A stretch of DNA of 64,000 nt from Rhopalosiphum padi (Eukaryota; Arthropoda; Insecta; Hemiptera; Aphididae). The stretch covers positions 43,127,858 through 43,191,857 of the forward strand of contig NC_083598.1 of the NCBI RefSeq assembly GCF_020882245.1, read 5' to 3'. The position numbers were made by a program, and so were the translations under genes. Shown here piece after piece: positions 51,000 through 62,778 of this stretch. The notes below the pieces were generated by a model. That model was not told the origin of the DNA, did no database searches, and worked only from the letters and a program-made list of their open reading frames with translations. Positions within the stretch are counted from its first letter, which is position 1; every line of letters begins with the position of its first letter.

Positions 51000-53608
51000 C
51001 ATTATTATCATTATCATTATTTTTATTTTCAAATATTGATACCACTGACGGGCAATTGTGAACTCCGTCAGTTGTTTTTTCTTCCCTGAAATGGGAATAT
51101 TATGTAAACTCCGCCACATCAAAAAAATTCGAAATCGAAAAAAAATGGCAGAGTTACAGGATGCTTATAAATAGGTACACTAATGGAATAATAGAAGACT
51201 GAATATTTACAAATTGTATCACATCATTTATGTATACATATAAGGCATAACTATTAACTATAAATTTTTGGATTATTTTATAGGTATAGGGCCCCCACAT
51301 ACAATATCGGTCCCCTGTACTAAATGTTTGTCCAGCCCTTTATAAAACTTTATAAAAATTATAAATACATTTCAACGGGCCCGCGGGCCTTTAAAAAAGC
51401 CAGGCCCATGTACTCGAGGTCCATCAGCTTCCCCCCCCTCTTGTGAGGGCCATGATTAGGTATAACGATTATTTATTATGATTTTATTACTATGATTTAA
51501 ATATTTAATGTGAAGGATATGATAATACATTATATTAGAATTTTTTTTTAATAATATTATATTGTATTATTTTATACTACTACTTGATTTTCTTCACTAG
51601 CAGTGTTTACATGAACCCAATTTTATCTGGTTTTTTTCTGGTGGAATTTACAGTAAAAAAAAGGGAATTGTAGCAGAGTTTACATGCGCCCCACTGACAG
51701 ATAATGAACAAATAGAATATATAGGTCAATATACCTTTGTACGAGTAAATAACTTTAAATACCTACATAATATTATTGTTATATATATTACATAAACTTC
51801 ATCGTTTTAAACCTGCAGGTGGTTCATGACGCCACGATAACGGTCTCCGTGTCGTACAAATTTATAATAACTAAATATTTAAAACTAAAATAGTTTTTAT
51901 ATTGAGATCATTGAAGTCAATGCTTGTAATTATGTCACATATTCTTCAAAGAAGGATATAAATACAATAAAATTCTACCCTATAATTATAATTACTTACC
52001 TATAAATCCAGCCATATGTAATAGAATATCTGTAAAATTTTAAAATAATTCATACTCAATTATTATATAAAACTAAGTTTGATTAGCATAACAAATTGTA
52101 TAATTGAACGGTTCAAAAATATTAAACGAACTAATAACGTTTTAACGATAATTATGAAATGCCTAGCTCACTATATATTGACTGAATATTTAGTGATTGT
52201 TTTTATAGTACGTTATTGGTCTAACAAACTGTTACAAGGTTTCAAATATAAAATTAAAAAAACTATATACCTATTATATATAGGTACCTAATAACTATTT
52301 TTGTTTAAAAAGACACGAGCACACAAAAAAAAACATTTCACTGTAAAATCAATACAATCTCTGCTTTGAATCTAAAATGAAATACTTTATGTTATGTATT
52401 TACGATTTAGACGGTACTTAATTTAAATTATTTTGTTAAAAATATTGATTTTTTTTTATTAGTTTCGAACGATTTATTTATTATTTAAAGTAATAATAGA
52501 GTAAATATCTATAAATTACACACACACAAACCTTAACTATTAACCTATTATAACTAACGGCTAACTATATTACAACCTTTTAATACTTAATATTAAAAAT
52601 ATGCCAAGTTTCCATTTATATATTAATAATAAGTTAAAAATATTACATTTTAAATCGGCTGAAAAAAAATATTTAGTATCAGTATTATTTATGACATAAT
52701 TGTTTTTACATAAAGTCTAATATATTTTAAAATTGAATTTATTTTATTAAATAAGATATAACAATATTATTCGACCTTCTTTCGGATAATTTTGCATACA
52801 TTTTTCATATTTTAAATAATTATATTAATTTTATTTTAATCCGATGTGGAAAAAATATTAAAATTACAGATTATAAGTAACATTAAATGTATGTTGCTTG
52901 TCTAAAGCCAGATAAAATTGTATTGTGTCAAAAACATTTTCTATGTTATAAACGATTTGTAATAACTTATTTAATATTCATGCCCAACAGCTATATTTAA
53001 TGAGTTTATAAAAATATTTTATACAACAGATTTATTATATTTTTTCTATCATAATTTATGATTTACTTTTTCATAAACAATACAATTTTTTAAAAAACCT
53101 TCAAGCTTAACATTTTTGTTACCTAAATGACTACATATTATTATTGTGTATAAATTAAAAGTAAGAAACAGTGTAAGTTATGTTTCTCTCTAGTAAATAG
53201 TTACAAAATAACAATAAATGGTTTTGGTTTTTGGATAATTTATAACAAATTTACAAGCTGTTACATATCATTATCAATGCAATAACCATTAAATAAACAA
53301 TTTTTATTCATAAATAAATTTTACCATACCAGCATCATCTTTGTTAAAATTTCCTGGGTAAACTAAAAAAACATAAAATGTAAGAAATGATATGTTACGT
53401 ATGAACAGCAATACAATAATAATTTAAAAAATAAAAATAAATTAATTAATAATAAAAAAAACATACTATCGAAGTCTGATAAATAATCATCATATGTTGG
53501 ATTAGATGTTGCTGGAATAATCAAAATTGGAAGAACTATGATTGTAATAGTTACAAAATAATGTTTAAAAATATTCATTTTTGTCATTTGATGATGCATA
53601 CGAAGCAT
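33281..53608 (-). CDS. Microexon secreted-protein gene, bicycle-like, right copy
   Basis: Exon model in gene order: E1 53467-53608; E2 53330-53362; E3 52000-52029; E4 49884-49922; E5 49273-49281; E6 48497-48508; E7 47551-47559; E8 46550-46585; E9 45498-45506; E10 45376-45387; E11 45150-45158; E12 43652-43660; E13 43239-43247; E14 42684-42689; E15 42237-42248; E16 41317-41328; E17 39968-39982; E18 39301-39309; E19 38544-38555; E20 37988-37996; E21 36783-36791; E22 35663-35677; E23 34174-34194; E24 34113-34127; E25 33281-33420. E1-E22 match the left copy one for one and all splice sites are kept. The terminal exon enters in phase 1, as the chain requires, and stops at TAA with AATAAA overlapping. 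The predicted product has a signal peptide and is expected to be secreted; the function is inferred from gene structure only. Confidence 0.72.
34113..34127 (-). CDS. Exon 24, 15 nt (right gene)
   Basis: Acceptor TTTTAAGTGTAG, donor GTACATGG. Phase 1 reads VTPEE and joins the terminal exon as VTPEEDYVNPN, which parallels CRPEDYSS of exon 8. Phase 0 is a stop. Confidence 0.55.
34174..34194 (-). CDS. Exon 23, 21 nt with Cys (right gene)
   Basis: Acceptor TTCGGATCAG, donor GTAATACC. Phase 1 reads FFSGFC after the split codon. The Cys would open the final Cys/Tyr motif. The splice sites are only fair, and phase 0 (GSSPGFA) is also open. Confidence 0.5.
34219..34719. mobile_element. MITE of about 500 bp in an intron of the right gene
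   Basis: The left end has GTTTCATAAGGAACGCAGTA; the right end in reverse has GTTTTATAAAGAACGCATTT. The inverted ends are about 25 bp. It lies just upstream of exon 23 in gene direction. Superfamily not determined; no coding region. Confidence 0.55.
34720..35662. other. Intron 22 of right gene, spans the visible duplication edge
   Basis: No exon or repeat was recognised. The match to base 1 begins at 35,254 only because the window starts there. Confidence 0.5.
36133..36501 (+). mobile_element. Non-autonomous Helitron, 369 bp (right copy)
   Basis: Same element as 880-1248 at the matching place, so it inserted before the segmental duplication. Confidence 0.8.
37988..39309 (-). repeat. Exon-intron module C (exons 18-20, right copy)
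   Basis: Counterpart of 2735-4057. All three exons are identical to the left copy. Confidence 0.6.
39968..41328 (-). repeat. Exon-intron module B (exons 16-17, right copy)
   Basis: Counterpart of 4716-6067. Exon 17 carries a Q/L change and a changed last base, which alters the next split codon (S/G). Confidence 0.6.
42237..43247 (-). repeat. Exon-intron module A (exons 13-15, right copy)
   Basis: Counterpart of 6974-7982. Exon 13 reads ATGAGATTG here (G/E change). Exon 15 reads ATGTGTTACGTG instead of ATGTGATAAGTG (I/L and S/R). Confidence 0.65.
42684..42689 (-). CDS. Exon 14, 6-nt microexon (right copy)
   Basis: Identical exon and splice sites to 7420-7425. Confidence 0.5.
   Translation of the reverse strand: M
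46550..46585 (-). CDS. Exon 8, 36 nt with Cys (right copy)
   Basis: Reads AGVSCRPDDYTS in phase 1. The two amino-acid changes from the left copy (E/D, S/T) are conservative, and the Cys and Tyr are kept. Confidence 0.65.
46828..47260. mobile_element. 433-bp insertion in copy 2 (or deletion from copy 1)
   Basis: Copy 1 reads AACAACAATTCTGTTTTC without a break. Copy 2 has 433 bp between ACAATT and AAACAATCTG. The short ACAAT flanks resemble a target duplication. Near its right end, read in reverse, GGCGGATTAGGGGTGG resembles hAT terminal sequence. It lies in the intron between exons 7 and 8. Confidence 0.55.
47849..48407 (-). mobile_element. Non-autonomous Helitron, 559 bp (right copy)
   Basis: Counterpart of 12151-12709 with the same ends. 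Confidence 0.7.
49884..49922 (-). CDS. Exon 4, 39 nt (right copy)
   Basis: Identical to 14188-14226. Confidence 0.7.
50963..51026. repeat. (ATT)n microsatellite (right copy)
   Basis: Same locus as 15267-15330 with a different unit count and an extra ATC interruption. Confidence 0.9.
52000..52029 (-). CDS. Exon 3, 30 nt (right copy)
   Basis: Reads DILLHMAGFI in phase 1 between a TTTTACAG acceptor and GTAAGTAAT. Confidence 0.65.
   Translation of the reverse strand: MFYYIWLDL
53330..53362 (-). CDS. Exon 2, 33 nt (right copy)
   Basis: Identical to 17646-17678 with the same splice sites. Confidence 0.7.
53467..53608 (-). CDS. Exon 1, signal peptide (right copy)
   Basis: Same exon as 17783-17924 with an identical signal peptide. 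The mature start reads NPTYDDYLSDFD instead of DPTYDEYRYDFD: D/N, E/D, R/L and Y/S changes, and the split last codon also differs (F/I). One synonymous change (CAG/CAA) lies in the n-region. The donor GTATGT is unchanged. Confidence 0.75.
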
Positions 53609-53663
53609 AAAAATTATGTGAACGTAAAATAATGAAATGGATAATAATCATACTTCTTAAGTT

Positions 53664-53671
53664 CTTTTATA
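53664..53671 (-). promoter_or_regulatory. TATA box of right microexon gene
   Basis: Same TATAAAAG octamer at the same distance from exon 1 as in the left copy. Confidence 0.5.
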
Positions 53672-53981
53672 ACTTATTCCGTTCTATCCCACCTTGCAAT
53701 AATAAAGAACAAACAATTTACAAACAATATGTAACAACAAATATACTATGTCAACAAAAAATAATCATTATTTGTCATCTTCTGTTTTAGACACTATTTT
53801 AATATATTATGATCTACTTAACATATTAGTCACGTTTTATTTAAGAATATATTAGTTCTTTTAACACAGTTGAGTCATATTAATTTTTTTTTATTACACA
53901 TGACGTATAGAGCAGGCCACTTAAGCGCAAGCCACTATCAATTATTTAGGTCAATCAATGTATAAAATGAGCTAAATTATT

Positions 53982-54026
53982 ATTTATATATAGTACTTAT
54001 AAGTTATAAGTACTATATATAAATAG
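53982..54026. repeat. 45-bp palindrome upstream of right gene
   Basis: Same palindrome as 18298-18342 (centre AGTACTTATAAGTTATAAGT). Coordinates are given to within a few bases. Confidence 0.65.
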
Positions 54027-57000
54027 TATATGACTATTTTATTTTATATATATATCAATTACATCACATTGTCGATTCCCAAACACAATGTTTAATGGTA
54101 GTAATAATAAGTGTTAAAATATATAATAATTATAAACAAATAAATATATTATTATTTTTTACGTCTATGTGTAAACCCAGTCTTGTATAGTATTCGAATA
54201 AATTTATTCGATTAAAAGTATTTGAATACTTTTTTTGTATTTGTATACTATTCTAAATACATTTTAAAAAATATACTCGAATACGTATTGTGAATATCTT
54301 TTTTTAGTATTTTTATTTTATATTTAAATACTAAATTTGAAAAAAAAATGTTTGTGTTTATAAATTATAATCCTGGGTAGTGGTCATTAAAAACATAAAA
54401 TATAGTATTAGCTATAGCCCATGTACGATGTACTACCTACCAGCGCTGTTAGGTTTATACTTTAAACGCCGGAACTACATCTATACGACCCTATTCCGTC
54501 TAATAATAGTATAAGGAAACAGGAGTAAGGACATAAATGTCATAAACGTTTGTATTTTTTAGTTCAAAATTTCCTTTTAAAATGAAGCTGATATTGAAAT
54601 ACAAGTGTTTTTCATAATTCACTCAATAAAAATTTAATTGTAAAGTAGATAAGCTATATTAAAACTGGTGTGTTTGTATACTTGTGTACTTGTGTGGTGT
54701 ATTTTTTTTTACTTTCTACTAAAAATATAAATACTTATATTAAAGCATTTATACATCTCTAATTTTAATATCTAATAAATAATATCAATGATTCGCACCT
54801 AAAATAATATTTGCGATTTTGAAAAAGTAATTCACTCATCAATATTAATAGTGCAGCCGTCGCGTGGCGGATCAAATGAAAGGATGCATATTTAGGTCAA
54901 ATTTGATGGAATTATGATCAAGTGTGTAATTTTTTCTTCGTAGATAGGATAGTTTTTATTCCGATTAATGACCTCAATATATTACCTCTTTATATTATGT
55001 TTATTAGGGCTGTGGGATTTTTTAATCGATTATTCAAATAACAGATTATTTTAACGAATAATCTACATAATCGGTTAATCGATTAAAAAAATTCAACAAT
55101 TTATGACATTTATGTAAAGTTGATATGTCGGAAATATCAGTGTTTTATACACTATATCAGATAACCAAAAATAGTTTTTATCCTCATGCTAAATGTTTGC
55201 ATTAGGCAACCAAACTTAATATGGATGCGTTTTGTACGGCAGCGAAGTGCACGGGTACAGCTTGTAGTTTATATAACATTATTTATAAGCTATCGAACTG
55301 ATGATATTGTCTTAAAAAAATTAAAATATCATAGATAATACATTACATTTTCATATCTAAATTAGTATGATATTTCAATAGAATTATCGAAATTCTCAAA
55401 TTATTTTAAGTACATACATATATAAAAATAAGAAATAATAAGTTTTGACTAATTAGTCACTCGTAAACAAAAATCAGTCAAATGCTCAACAATTTTCCGA
55501 AAAAGAAAATTTTATAAACGAAAAAATTGTAAAGTACTCGACAAAGAAGAACCAGTAGGATTACGTTCAACATTTATAAGTTTTTCGTAATAAACCACAT
55601 AAAAAATAATTATTTTCTAAATTTTTTTACTGTAATTAAATGTATGACAATATCATCCGATATTGTACTGCCGTGTCCCTAGAAATGTCCGGTCCTCCTA
55701 CCTCCGGCCGAGCCCCGCCGTGTGCATGATGTCTATGATTGTACACATATATCTCGCATCGTTTATTTATATATTCTACGCAAAATATATGATGATAGGA
55801 TGGACCGAATATAAAATTATGTTCCTGTTGACTATGCGTACGAGCTAACGTCGTGATGCACTTCAACAATTCGTGTACGGAACAGATCTATCACCGCCGA
55901 TAGAGAAATCTGCAAATATATGATAACATGAAATCATTATAATTAACTAACGATAACTATTAGCTGTACAGTATGACACGGCAGCTTAATTATAAATTTT
56001 CAACTTCAAAATTAATATTGCAAATCTTCGCAATTTTGACACATTTCGTAAACATTTGAATTTTAAATGCTTATAAACAAAAATTGTGAATAACGATTTT
56101 TGATTTTTTAATTACTACAATAATAAGTACAACTTATAATAAACCTAGTATTACATTTTAATTTTTTTTTATAGGTTTTTCAAAAAAAAAAAACTTAGAA
56201 AAATAGATAATTTTTATTGTCTTTAATAGCTTAAAAAAAGTCAAATATTTTGAAAATGTAATCGTAAATAGATAACGCTAATACAAATATTTAGTAAAAA
56301 TATCAAGTATTTTCAATGATTGATTTTTGAGTTACAGCAAAATAAAAAAACCGATTTTGTTAAAAACGTATTATGCGTAAACATTTCTATTTTCCGATAC
56401 TTTTTCAGGGTTTTTCCTAACGCTTTTGAAAACTATTGAAAATTTTTACTTTTGACCCTCCCAAAGTATCAACTAAATGAAATTTCCTTTTTAGAGGGGC
56501 TGAAAGCATTATTTCTACTCCAAAACACGATGACAGATACAAAAAAAAAAAAAATACATATCATTGTAAAACCAATACATTCATCACTCCGTTCAGAATC
56601 TTAAAGTTAATGATTTAAAAAAGTGGACAAATTATATTTAATATAGTATTTAAATTAAATATTAAAGCCCCGACACCTATTTCCAATTATGGCCAAATAC
56701 ATAAGTACATTTTTTGGTGTTTTATTATTTATACGTATAAAATATAAAATGTAAGTAATAATAATATAGCGCGTACAATCGTACGCCTATAAAGTTACCG
56801 CCGATAAGAACTGCGCGAAATCGTACTTTGCCCATATGTACAAACAAAAAACACCTTATGGCTTATGTAGGTACCTACAAATAAAATATAATATCGGTTT
56901 ATGATTTATACAGACAATTTTGGTTTTAAAGTATCGGTTTTTTATCGTTAACATATTATATTATTGTATCGGAGTATCGGCTATCGGTAGAAAGTGGTAT

Positions 57001-57225
57001 ATTGGCCTATCCCTACTATTTTAATGCATAATATTTTAAACAATATTCTTGCATGACGTAGTAGCCCGAAGTTTACAAATGTGACTAAAATTTGAAGGTG
57101 TACGCCGATTTTGATGTTCAATATGTCAAATTTGAGAATTGGCATTGTAAATTTTCTTCCTATAATCCTCCTTTTTTTTTGCTAGTACTTCTTTTGAAAT
57201 ATTGTCTTACGGTAAATGGTTCAGA

Positions 57226-57395
57226 TAGACCAGTGTTTCCTAACCTATGGGTCACGAAATGTTTTTTATGGGTCTCGACTGAATAAATAAATATATAATC
57301 ATATTATAAAATCATATTTCTTTTTGTGGTGGTGGGTGGCGTAATTAACAAGGGGAAAATTTGAGGGCCACCATTACAAAAAGGTTGTGAATCAC
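57226..57395. mobile_element. hAT-type MITE inside the copy-2 array
   Basis: Starts CAGTGTTTCCTAACCTATGG and ends GGTTGTGAATCACTA, near-inverted ends of about 15 bp. A partial relative of its left half is at about 59,650. No clear target duplication was seen. Confidence 0.5.
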
Positions 57396-59109
57396 TAAAC
57401 TATATTATAATGTAGATCCGTGTCATAATTAAACCTTTTTTCTGAATTTCCAGAAAAAAAGATGTTTATAGATTTTGGCTGATATCTTTTCTTTTCACTA
57501 GAATATTATCTAAAACTGATACAAGGAATTGTTTTGCTATTCTTTCAAAAAAAAAAATTATAAATAATTTGTAAATGATTCGGATACATACAATTATTAT
57601 AAAAAAGTTTTATATTATACAAATCAATGCATATCGTACCTATACATATCCCTTAAATAATATTACTTTTTTATTCATACGTATGTGGTGTCGTGCTGTT
57701 TTATCGAAACCTGCAATATTTTGAGGACTTTTAATAACCAACATTTTATTTAACTTTAAATTGTTTTATAATTAATCATACACATACAATGCCTTAATTA
57801 ATAACTTTAAACAAATGAAATAAATATTTTTAGCCTTCCTTTAACTAGATTCGAGAAAAACAAAAAACAAGTGGTTTACAAACACACCAGTTTTAATATA
57901 GCTTATATACTTTACAATTAAATCTTTATTAAGTGAATTATGAAAAGCACTTGTAATAAACCTAGTATTACATTTTAAATTTTTTTTATAGGTTTTTCAA
58001 AAAAAAAAAAACTTAGAAAAATCGACAATTTTTATTGTCTTTAATAGCTTAAAAAAAGTCAAATATTTTGAAAATGTAATCGTAAATAGATAACGCTAAT
58101 ACAAATATTTAGTAAAAATATCAAGTATTTTCAATGATTGATTTTTGAGTTACAGCAAAATAAAAAAACCGATTTTGTCAAAACGTATTATGCGTAAAAA
58201 TTTCTATTTTCCGTTACTTTTTCAGGGTTTTTCCTAACGCTTTTGAAAACTACTGAAAATTTTTACTTTTGACCCTCCCAAAGTATCAACTAAATGAAAT
58301 TTCTTTTTTAGAGGGGCTGAAATCATTATTTCTACTCCAAAACACGATGACAGATACAAAAATAAAAAACAATAAAAATACATATCATTGTAAAATCAAT
58401 ACATTCATCACTCCGTTCAGAATCTTAAAGTTAATGATTCAAAAAAGTGGACAAATTATATTTACTATAGTATTTAAATTAAATTTTAAAGCCCCGACAC
58501 CTATTTCCAACTATGGCCAAATACATAAGTACATTTTTTGGTGTTTTATTATTTATACGTATAAAATGTTAATGTTCAATTTTCAAATTTTCAAGTCTCT
58601 GTAATTCTTCCTTCGGTTTTGGTTTGATTATTCTTTTAGAAATGGTAAACAGATTTACCTCAAACCTATATATTTGACAACGTTGCTTATAAGTAATAAT
58701 AATATAGCGCGTGCAATCGTACGCCTATATAGTTACCGCCGATAAGAACCGCGCGAAATCGTACTTTGCCCACATGTGCAAACAAAAAACACCTTAGGGC
58801 TTATGTAGGTACCTACAAATAAAATATAATATCAGTTTATGATTTTTACAGACAATTTTGGTTTTAAAGTATCGGTTTCTCATCGTTAACATATTATATT
58901 ATTGTATCGGAGTATCGGCTATCGGTAGAAAGTGGTATATTGGCCTATCCCTACTATTTTAATGCATAATATTATAAACAATATTCTTGCACGACGTAGT
59001 AGGCCGAAGTTTACAAATGTGACTAAAATTTGAAGCAGTACGCCGATTCCGACGTTCAATATGTCAAATTTGAGAATTGGCATTGTAAATTTTCTTCCTA
59101 TAATCCTCC

Positions 59110-59240
59110 TTTTAAAATTTAACGTGACTAATAGGTTAAGTAGATCATAATATATTAATATAGTGCCCATAACAGAAGATAACAAATAATGATTATTTTT
59201 TGTTGACATAGTATATGAATTGTTACAAATTGGGTTTAAT
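59110..59240 (-). repeat. Inverted copy of the microexon gene's 5' flank
   Basis: Read in reverse, this matches about 53,725-53,850, roughly 120-240 bp upstream of exon 1. Shared phrases are ACTATGTCAACAAAAAATAA, TTATCTTCTGTT, and TATTAGTCACGTT. It does not include the TATA box or exon 1. It differs from both present-day flanks, so the event is not recent. Confidence 0.65.
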
Positions 59241-60127
59241 AAGTTACAAGCTGTTTTGGAGGATTTCGTTGTGTAGGGGTGCAGCCCCCCTCAGGGAAAT
59301 CGATCAGTAGGTACTCAAAAATGATGTAGTTACAAATTCTAAAATATTGGTTACAAATAATTACAAATTGAGTTTTATTAGTTACAATAAACTGTTTTGG
59401 GGGATTATGTTGGGTTGCGTATAATAGTATTTATATATGATATTATAAACAGTATTCTTGCACGACGTATACGTCAGCTGAAGTTTACAAATGTGACTAA
59501 AATTTGAAGCTGTACGCCGATTCCGACATTCAATATGTCAAATTTGAGAATTGGCATTGTACATTTTCTTCCTATAATCCTTCTTTTGTATTTGCTAATA
59601 CTTCTTTTGAAATACATAGTGTCTTCCGGTAAATGGTTCAGATAGACCTGCAGTGTTTTCCAACCTGTGGGTCACGAAATGTTTTTTATGGGTCGCAACT
59701 GAATAAATAAATATTTAATCATACTATAAAATTACATTTTTCAGAATCTAAAAGTTAATAATTCAAAAAAGTGGACAAATTATATTTAATATAATATTTA
59801 AATTAAATTTTAAAGCTCCGATACCTATTTCCAACTATGGCCAAATACTTAAGTAAATTTCTGATGTTTTATTATATTTATCCGTATAATGTTTGTTTTT
59901 AATTTTCATATTTTCAATTCTCTGTAATTCTTCCTTCGATTTTTGTTTGATTATGCTTTTGGAATGGTAAACGGATTATTTATTATTTATTTTGCCATTT
60001 ATTTGGCAACGTTGCTTAAAAGTAAAAATAATATAGCGCGTGCAATCGTACGCCTAAAACGCTATACCGCCTATACCGCTGATAAGGACCGCACGCAATC
60101 GTATCGTGCCCTATATTTATATGTATG

Positions 60128-60214
60128 TACCTACGTAAGTCCTAAGGTGTTTTTTGTTTGTACATATGTGATATGTGTACAATGTACAAACAAAAAGCAC
60201 ATTAGGACTAAGGT
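60128..60214. repeat. Imperfect palindrome in the copy-2 array
   Basis: The left arm has CTACGTAAGTCCTAAGGTG then TTTGTTTGTACATATG. The right arm in reverse has CTACCTTAGTCCTAATGTG then TTTTTGTTTGTACA. Arms are about 35 bp. The related units at 56,830 and 58,780 carry only one arm, so the inverted arm is specific to this unit. Confidence 0.6.
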
Positions 60215-62444
60215 AGATACATACAAATAAATATAATATCGGGTCATGATTTATACAGACAATTTTGGTTTTCTAGTTTATCGGTTTTTTATCGGTAACA
60301 TATTATATTATTATATCAGAATATTGGTTATCGGTAGAAAGTGGTATTGGCCTATCCCTATTTATAATATTATAAAAAGTATTCAAGCACGACGTTGTTG
60401 GCCTAAGTTTACAAATGTGACCAAAATTTGAAGCTGTAAGCCGATTTCGACATTCAATATGTCAAATTTAAGAATCGGCATTGTACATTTTCTTCCTAAA
60501 ATTCTTCTTTTGTTTTTACTAGACTATAATGTTGATCTGGGCCATTAATTATTACACCTTTTTCTTAATTTCTAGAAAAAAGAAGTTCACAGATTTTGGC
60601 TGACATCTTTTCTTTTCATTAGAATATTAGATACAAAGAATTGTTTTCCTATTCCTTCAAAATAAAAATTTTAAATATTATGACTCGTATAAATAAAATT
60701 ATTATAATCATAACAATGTTTTATATTACACTCAATATTCAATATACATTGTACCTAAATATATAATAAGAGATATATAATTGGTATTGCTTTTTTATTC
60801 ATACGTGGTGTTTTATCGAACCCCGCAATATTTTGAGGACTTTTAATAACCAACATTTTTTTTTAACATTGAAATTGTTTTATAATTAATCATAAACATA
60901 AAATGCATTAATTAATAACTTTAAACAAAAGAAATAAATATTTTTAGTCTTCATTTGACTAGATTCGAGAAATACTTTAATAATTAAGTGGTACATACCA
61001 TTTTTTAATATAGCTTATCTACTATTACTACTTTATAATTAAGTCTTTATTGAGCGAATTATGCAAAACACTTATATTTCAATATCAGCTTCATTTTATA
61101 AGGACATTTCGAACTAAAAAAAAAAACAAACGTTTATGACGTTAATGTTATAAAAAAAATAAACCATACACATATAGTATCATGGGGTAATAATATAATG
61201 GTTGCCATGATAACTCATTATATTATACTTATATCACATTCACAGAACACAAACACAATTATTATACACATGATTGAGGATTACAAGTAGGTTAGAAACT
61301 AACTAATAACATACGTAAGTGTTCCCATCAAAAAAATTTTTTACTGGGGTATTCTTGGACCTCGGGTTACCAGTTAAGGGATATAATAATAGTATAATAT
61401 GCTTAATGCTTATATAATATATATCACCAGTTTTAGTCGAAAAATTATTATAAATTTATAACAAAAAAAGTGTTATTAATAATATCATTATATTATTTAA
61501 ATATTAGGTAGGTATATACATTTTTTAGAATAATTATAAATGTCATATAATTCACTTGGAATTATGACATTGGCTTATGATAATTTTTAGAGTAATAGTA
61601 TCACATATGAAAATTTAATTGGGTACTCACTAAACATTCTTCAAAAACCAAATATGATATACAAATTAAAGTTCATAAAAAAAAAAACAAATTAATTTGG
61701 CATGTAACTGTGCACTCAACATATTTAAACATTTAACTCAACATTCAAATTTTTTTAAATGCATTTTAAGTTAAGCTCCACCCTAGTCTCTCTAAATTGC
61801 GCGTATGCGTATAATCTACTTAAATAATAAATAATGCCTAGATCACTCACTCGCTCGGACATTTAAATCAAACATTTTTATCTTAAATGTTAACATAATA
61901 AAAAAAAAATGCAAAAAATTAACTCCGGAAATAATGATCAGCGACAATTTTTAAATAATTTGAAAATTTAAAGTACCCGATAAAGTAGAAATATACCTAC
62001 CAACGTCTCAAATGATTGAAAAATATAATGCATTGATAAAATATTATTAACCTGTTGACGAGTCACGAGTGGATTTTATTTGGTATCGATTACCCAGAGA
62101 GTGAATTGTTTTTATAAAAATATTGGTATTTTAGCAGTAAACACATCATTTGACGTGTTAGATATTTGTGTTACAATAGTAAAGACGGTATTAATATTAT
62201 TATTTATTGTTATGAAATATATTTGTGACAAAGGAAATTAAATGTTTTGGCAGGTAGATCGACAGCTTCAGTCTTATCCGATGTAAAAAACAACAACGTA
62301 ATTATATTATATATATCACAGTGTAGTACTGCGTAGACAAAAACAATACACATCATAATTACCCTAAATCACAGATATATAACATTTTTTTAGTCTACTT
62401 TTAATTGGAGATTCAAATATCTTTCTCTTGCATTTTTTTTTAAG

Positions 62445-62778
62445 TGAAGCTGTGTATTGTGGAGTATGTGGTGGAAGAAACTATTTGTAAGTAATATTTC
62501 ATAATTTGTTTTTAATTTGGTTTTTTAATAACTTCATTAATATTAGGGTTAAAATTAGTGAAAATATAAAAAAAAGTATTTAAATATTTAATTTACTAGG
62601 TCTTAAGGTCAAATCACAGGGTTCATCAACTATACTTTCTGATATATTATCTGAAACAGTTACTAAAATTGAACTAACTGTACTATTGTTTAACAATGGA
62701 TTAATTAAAGATCTACCTAAGAATAAAATCACTTTTACCCATATTAATATTTTAGTAACTATGTTATATATAGATTAA
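62445..62778 (+). CDS. Spliced-looking fragment, unknown protein (copy 2)
   Basis: Counterpart of 22757-23090: exon 62445-62486, then 62600-62778 ending in TAA. No coding difference was seen. A diverged piece of the same region recurs at about 63,690-63,845. Confidence 0.3.

Larger units (their letters stand above)
56362..60365. repeat. 4-kb repeat array present only in copy 2
   Basis: Diverged tandem units. CAGGGTTTTTCCTAACGC occurs at about 56,407 and 58,223. CAATATGTCAAATTTGAGAA follows a TTTACAAATGTGAC phrase at about 57,070, 59,010 and 59,485, and a relative lies just right of the array. GGTAGGTACC-like and ATCGGTAGAAAGTGGTAT phrases occur three times. Copy 1 joins 20,690 directly to the sequence at 60,366, which suits a recombination deletion between units. 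No gene was recognised. Confidence 0.7.

Noticed and set aside
58269..58604. 111-codon plus-strand frame in the copy-2 array
   Set aside because: It is a repeat unit; the sister unit at 56,450 has the frame broken, and no domain is seen.
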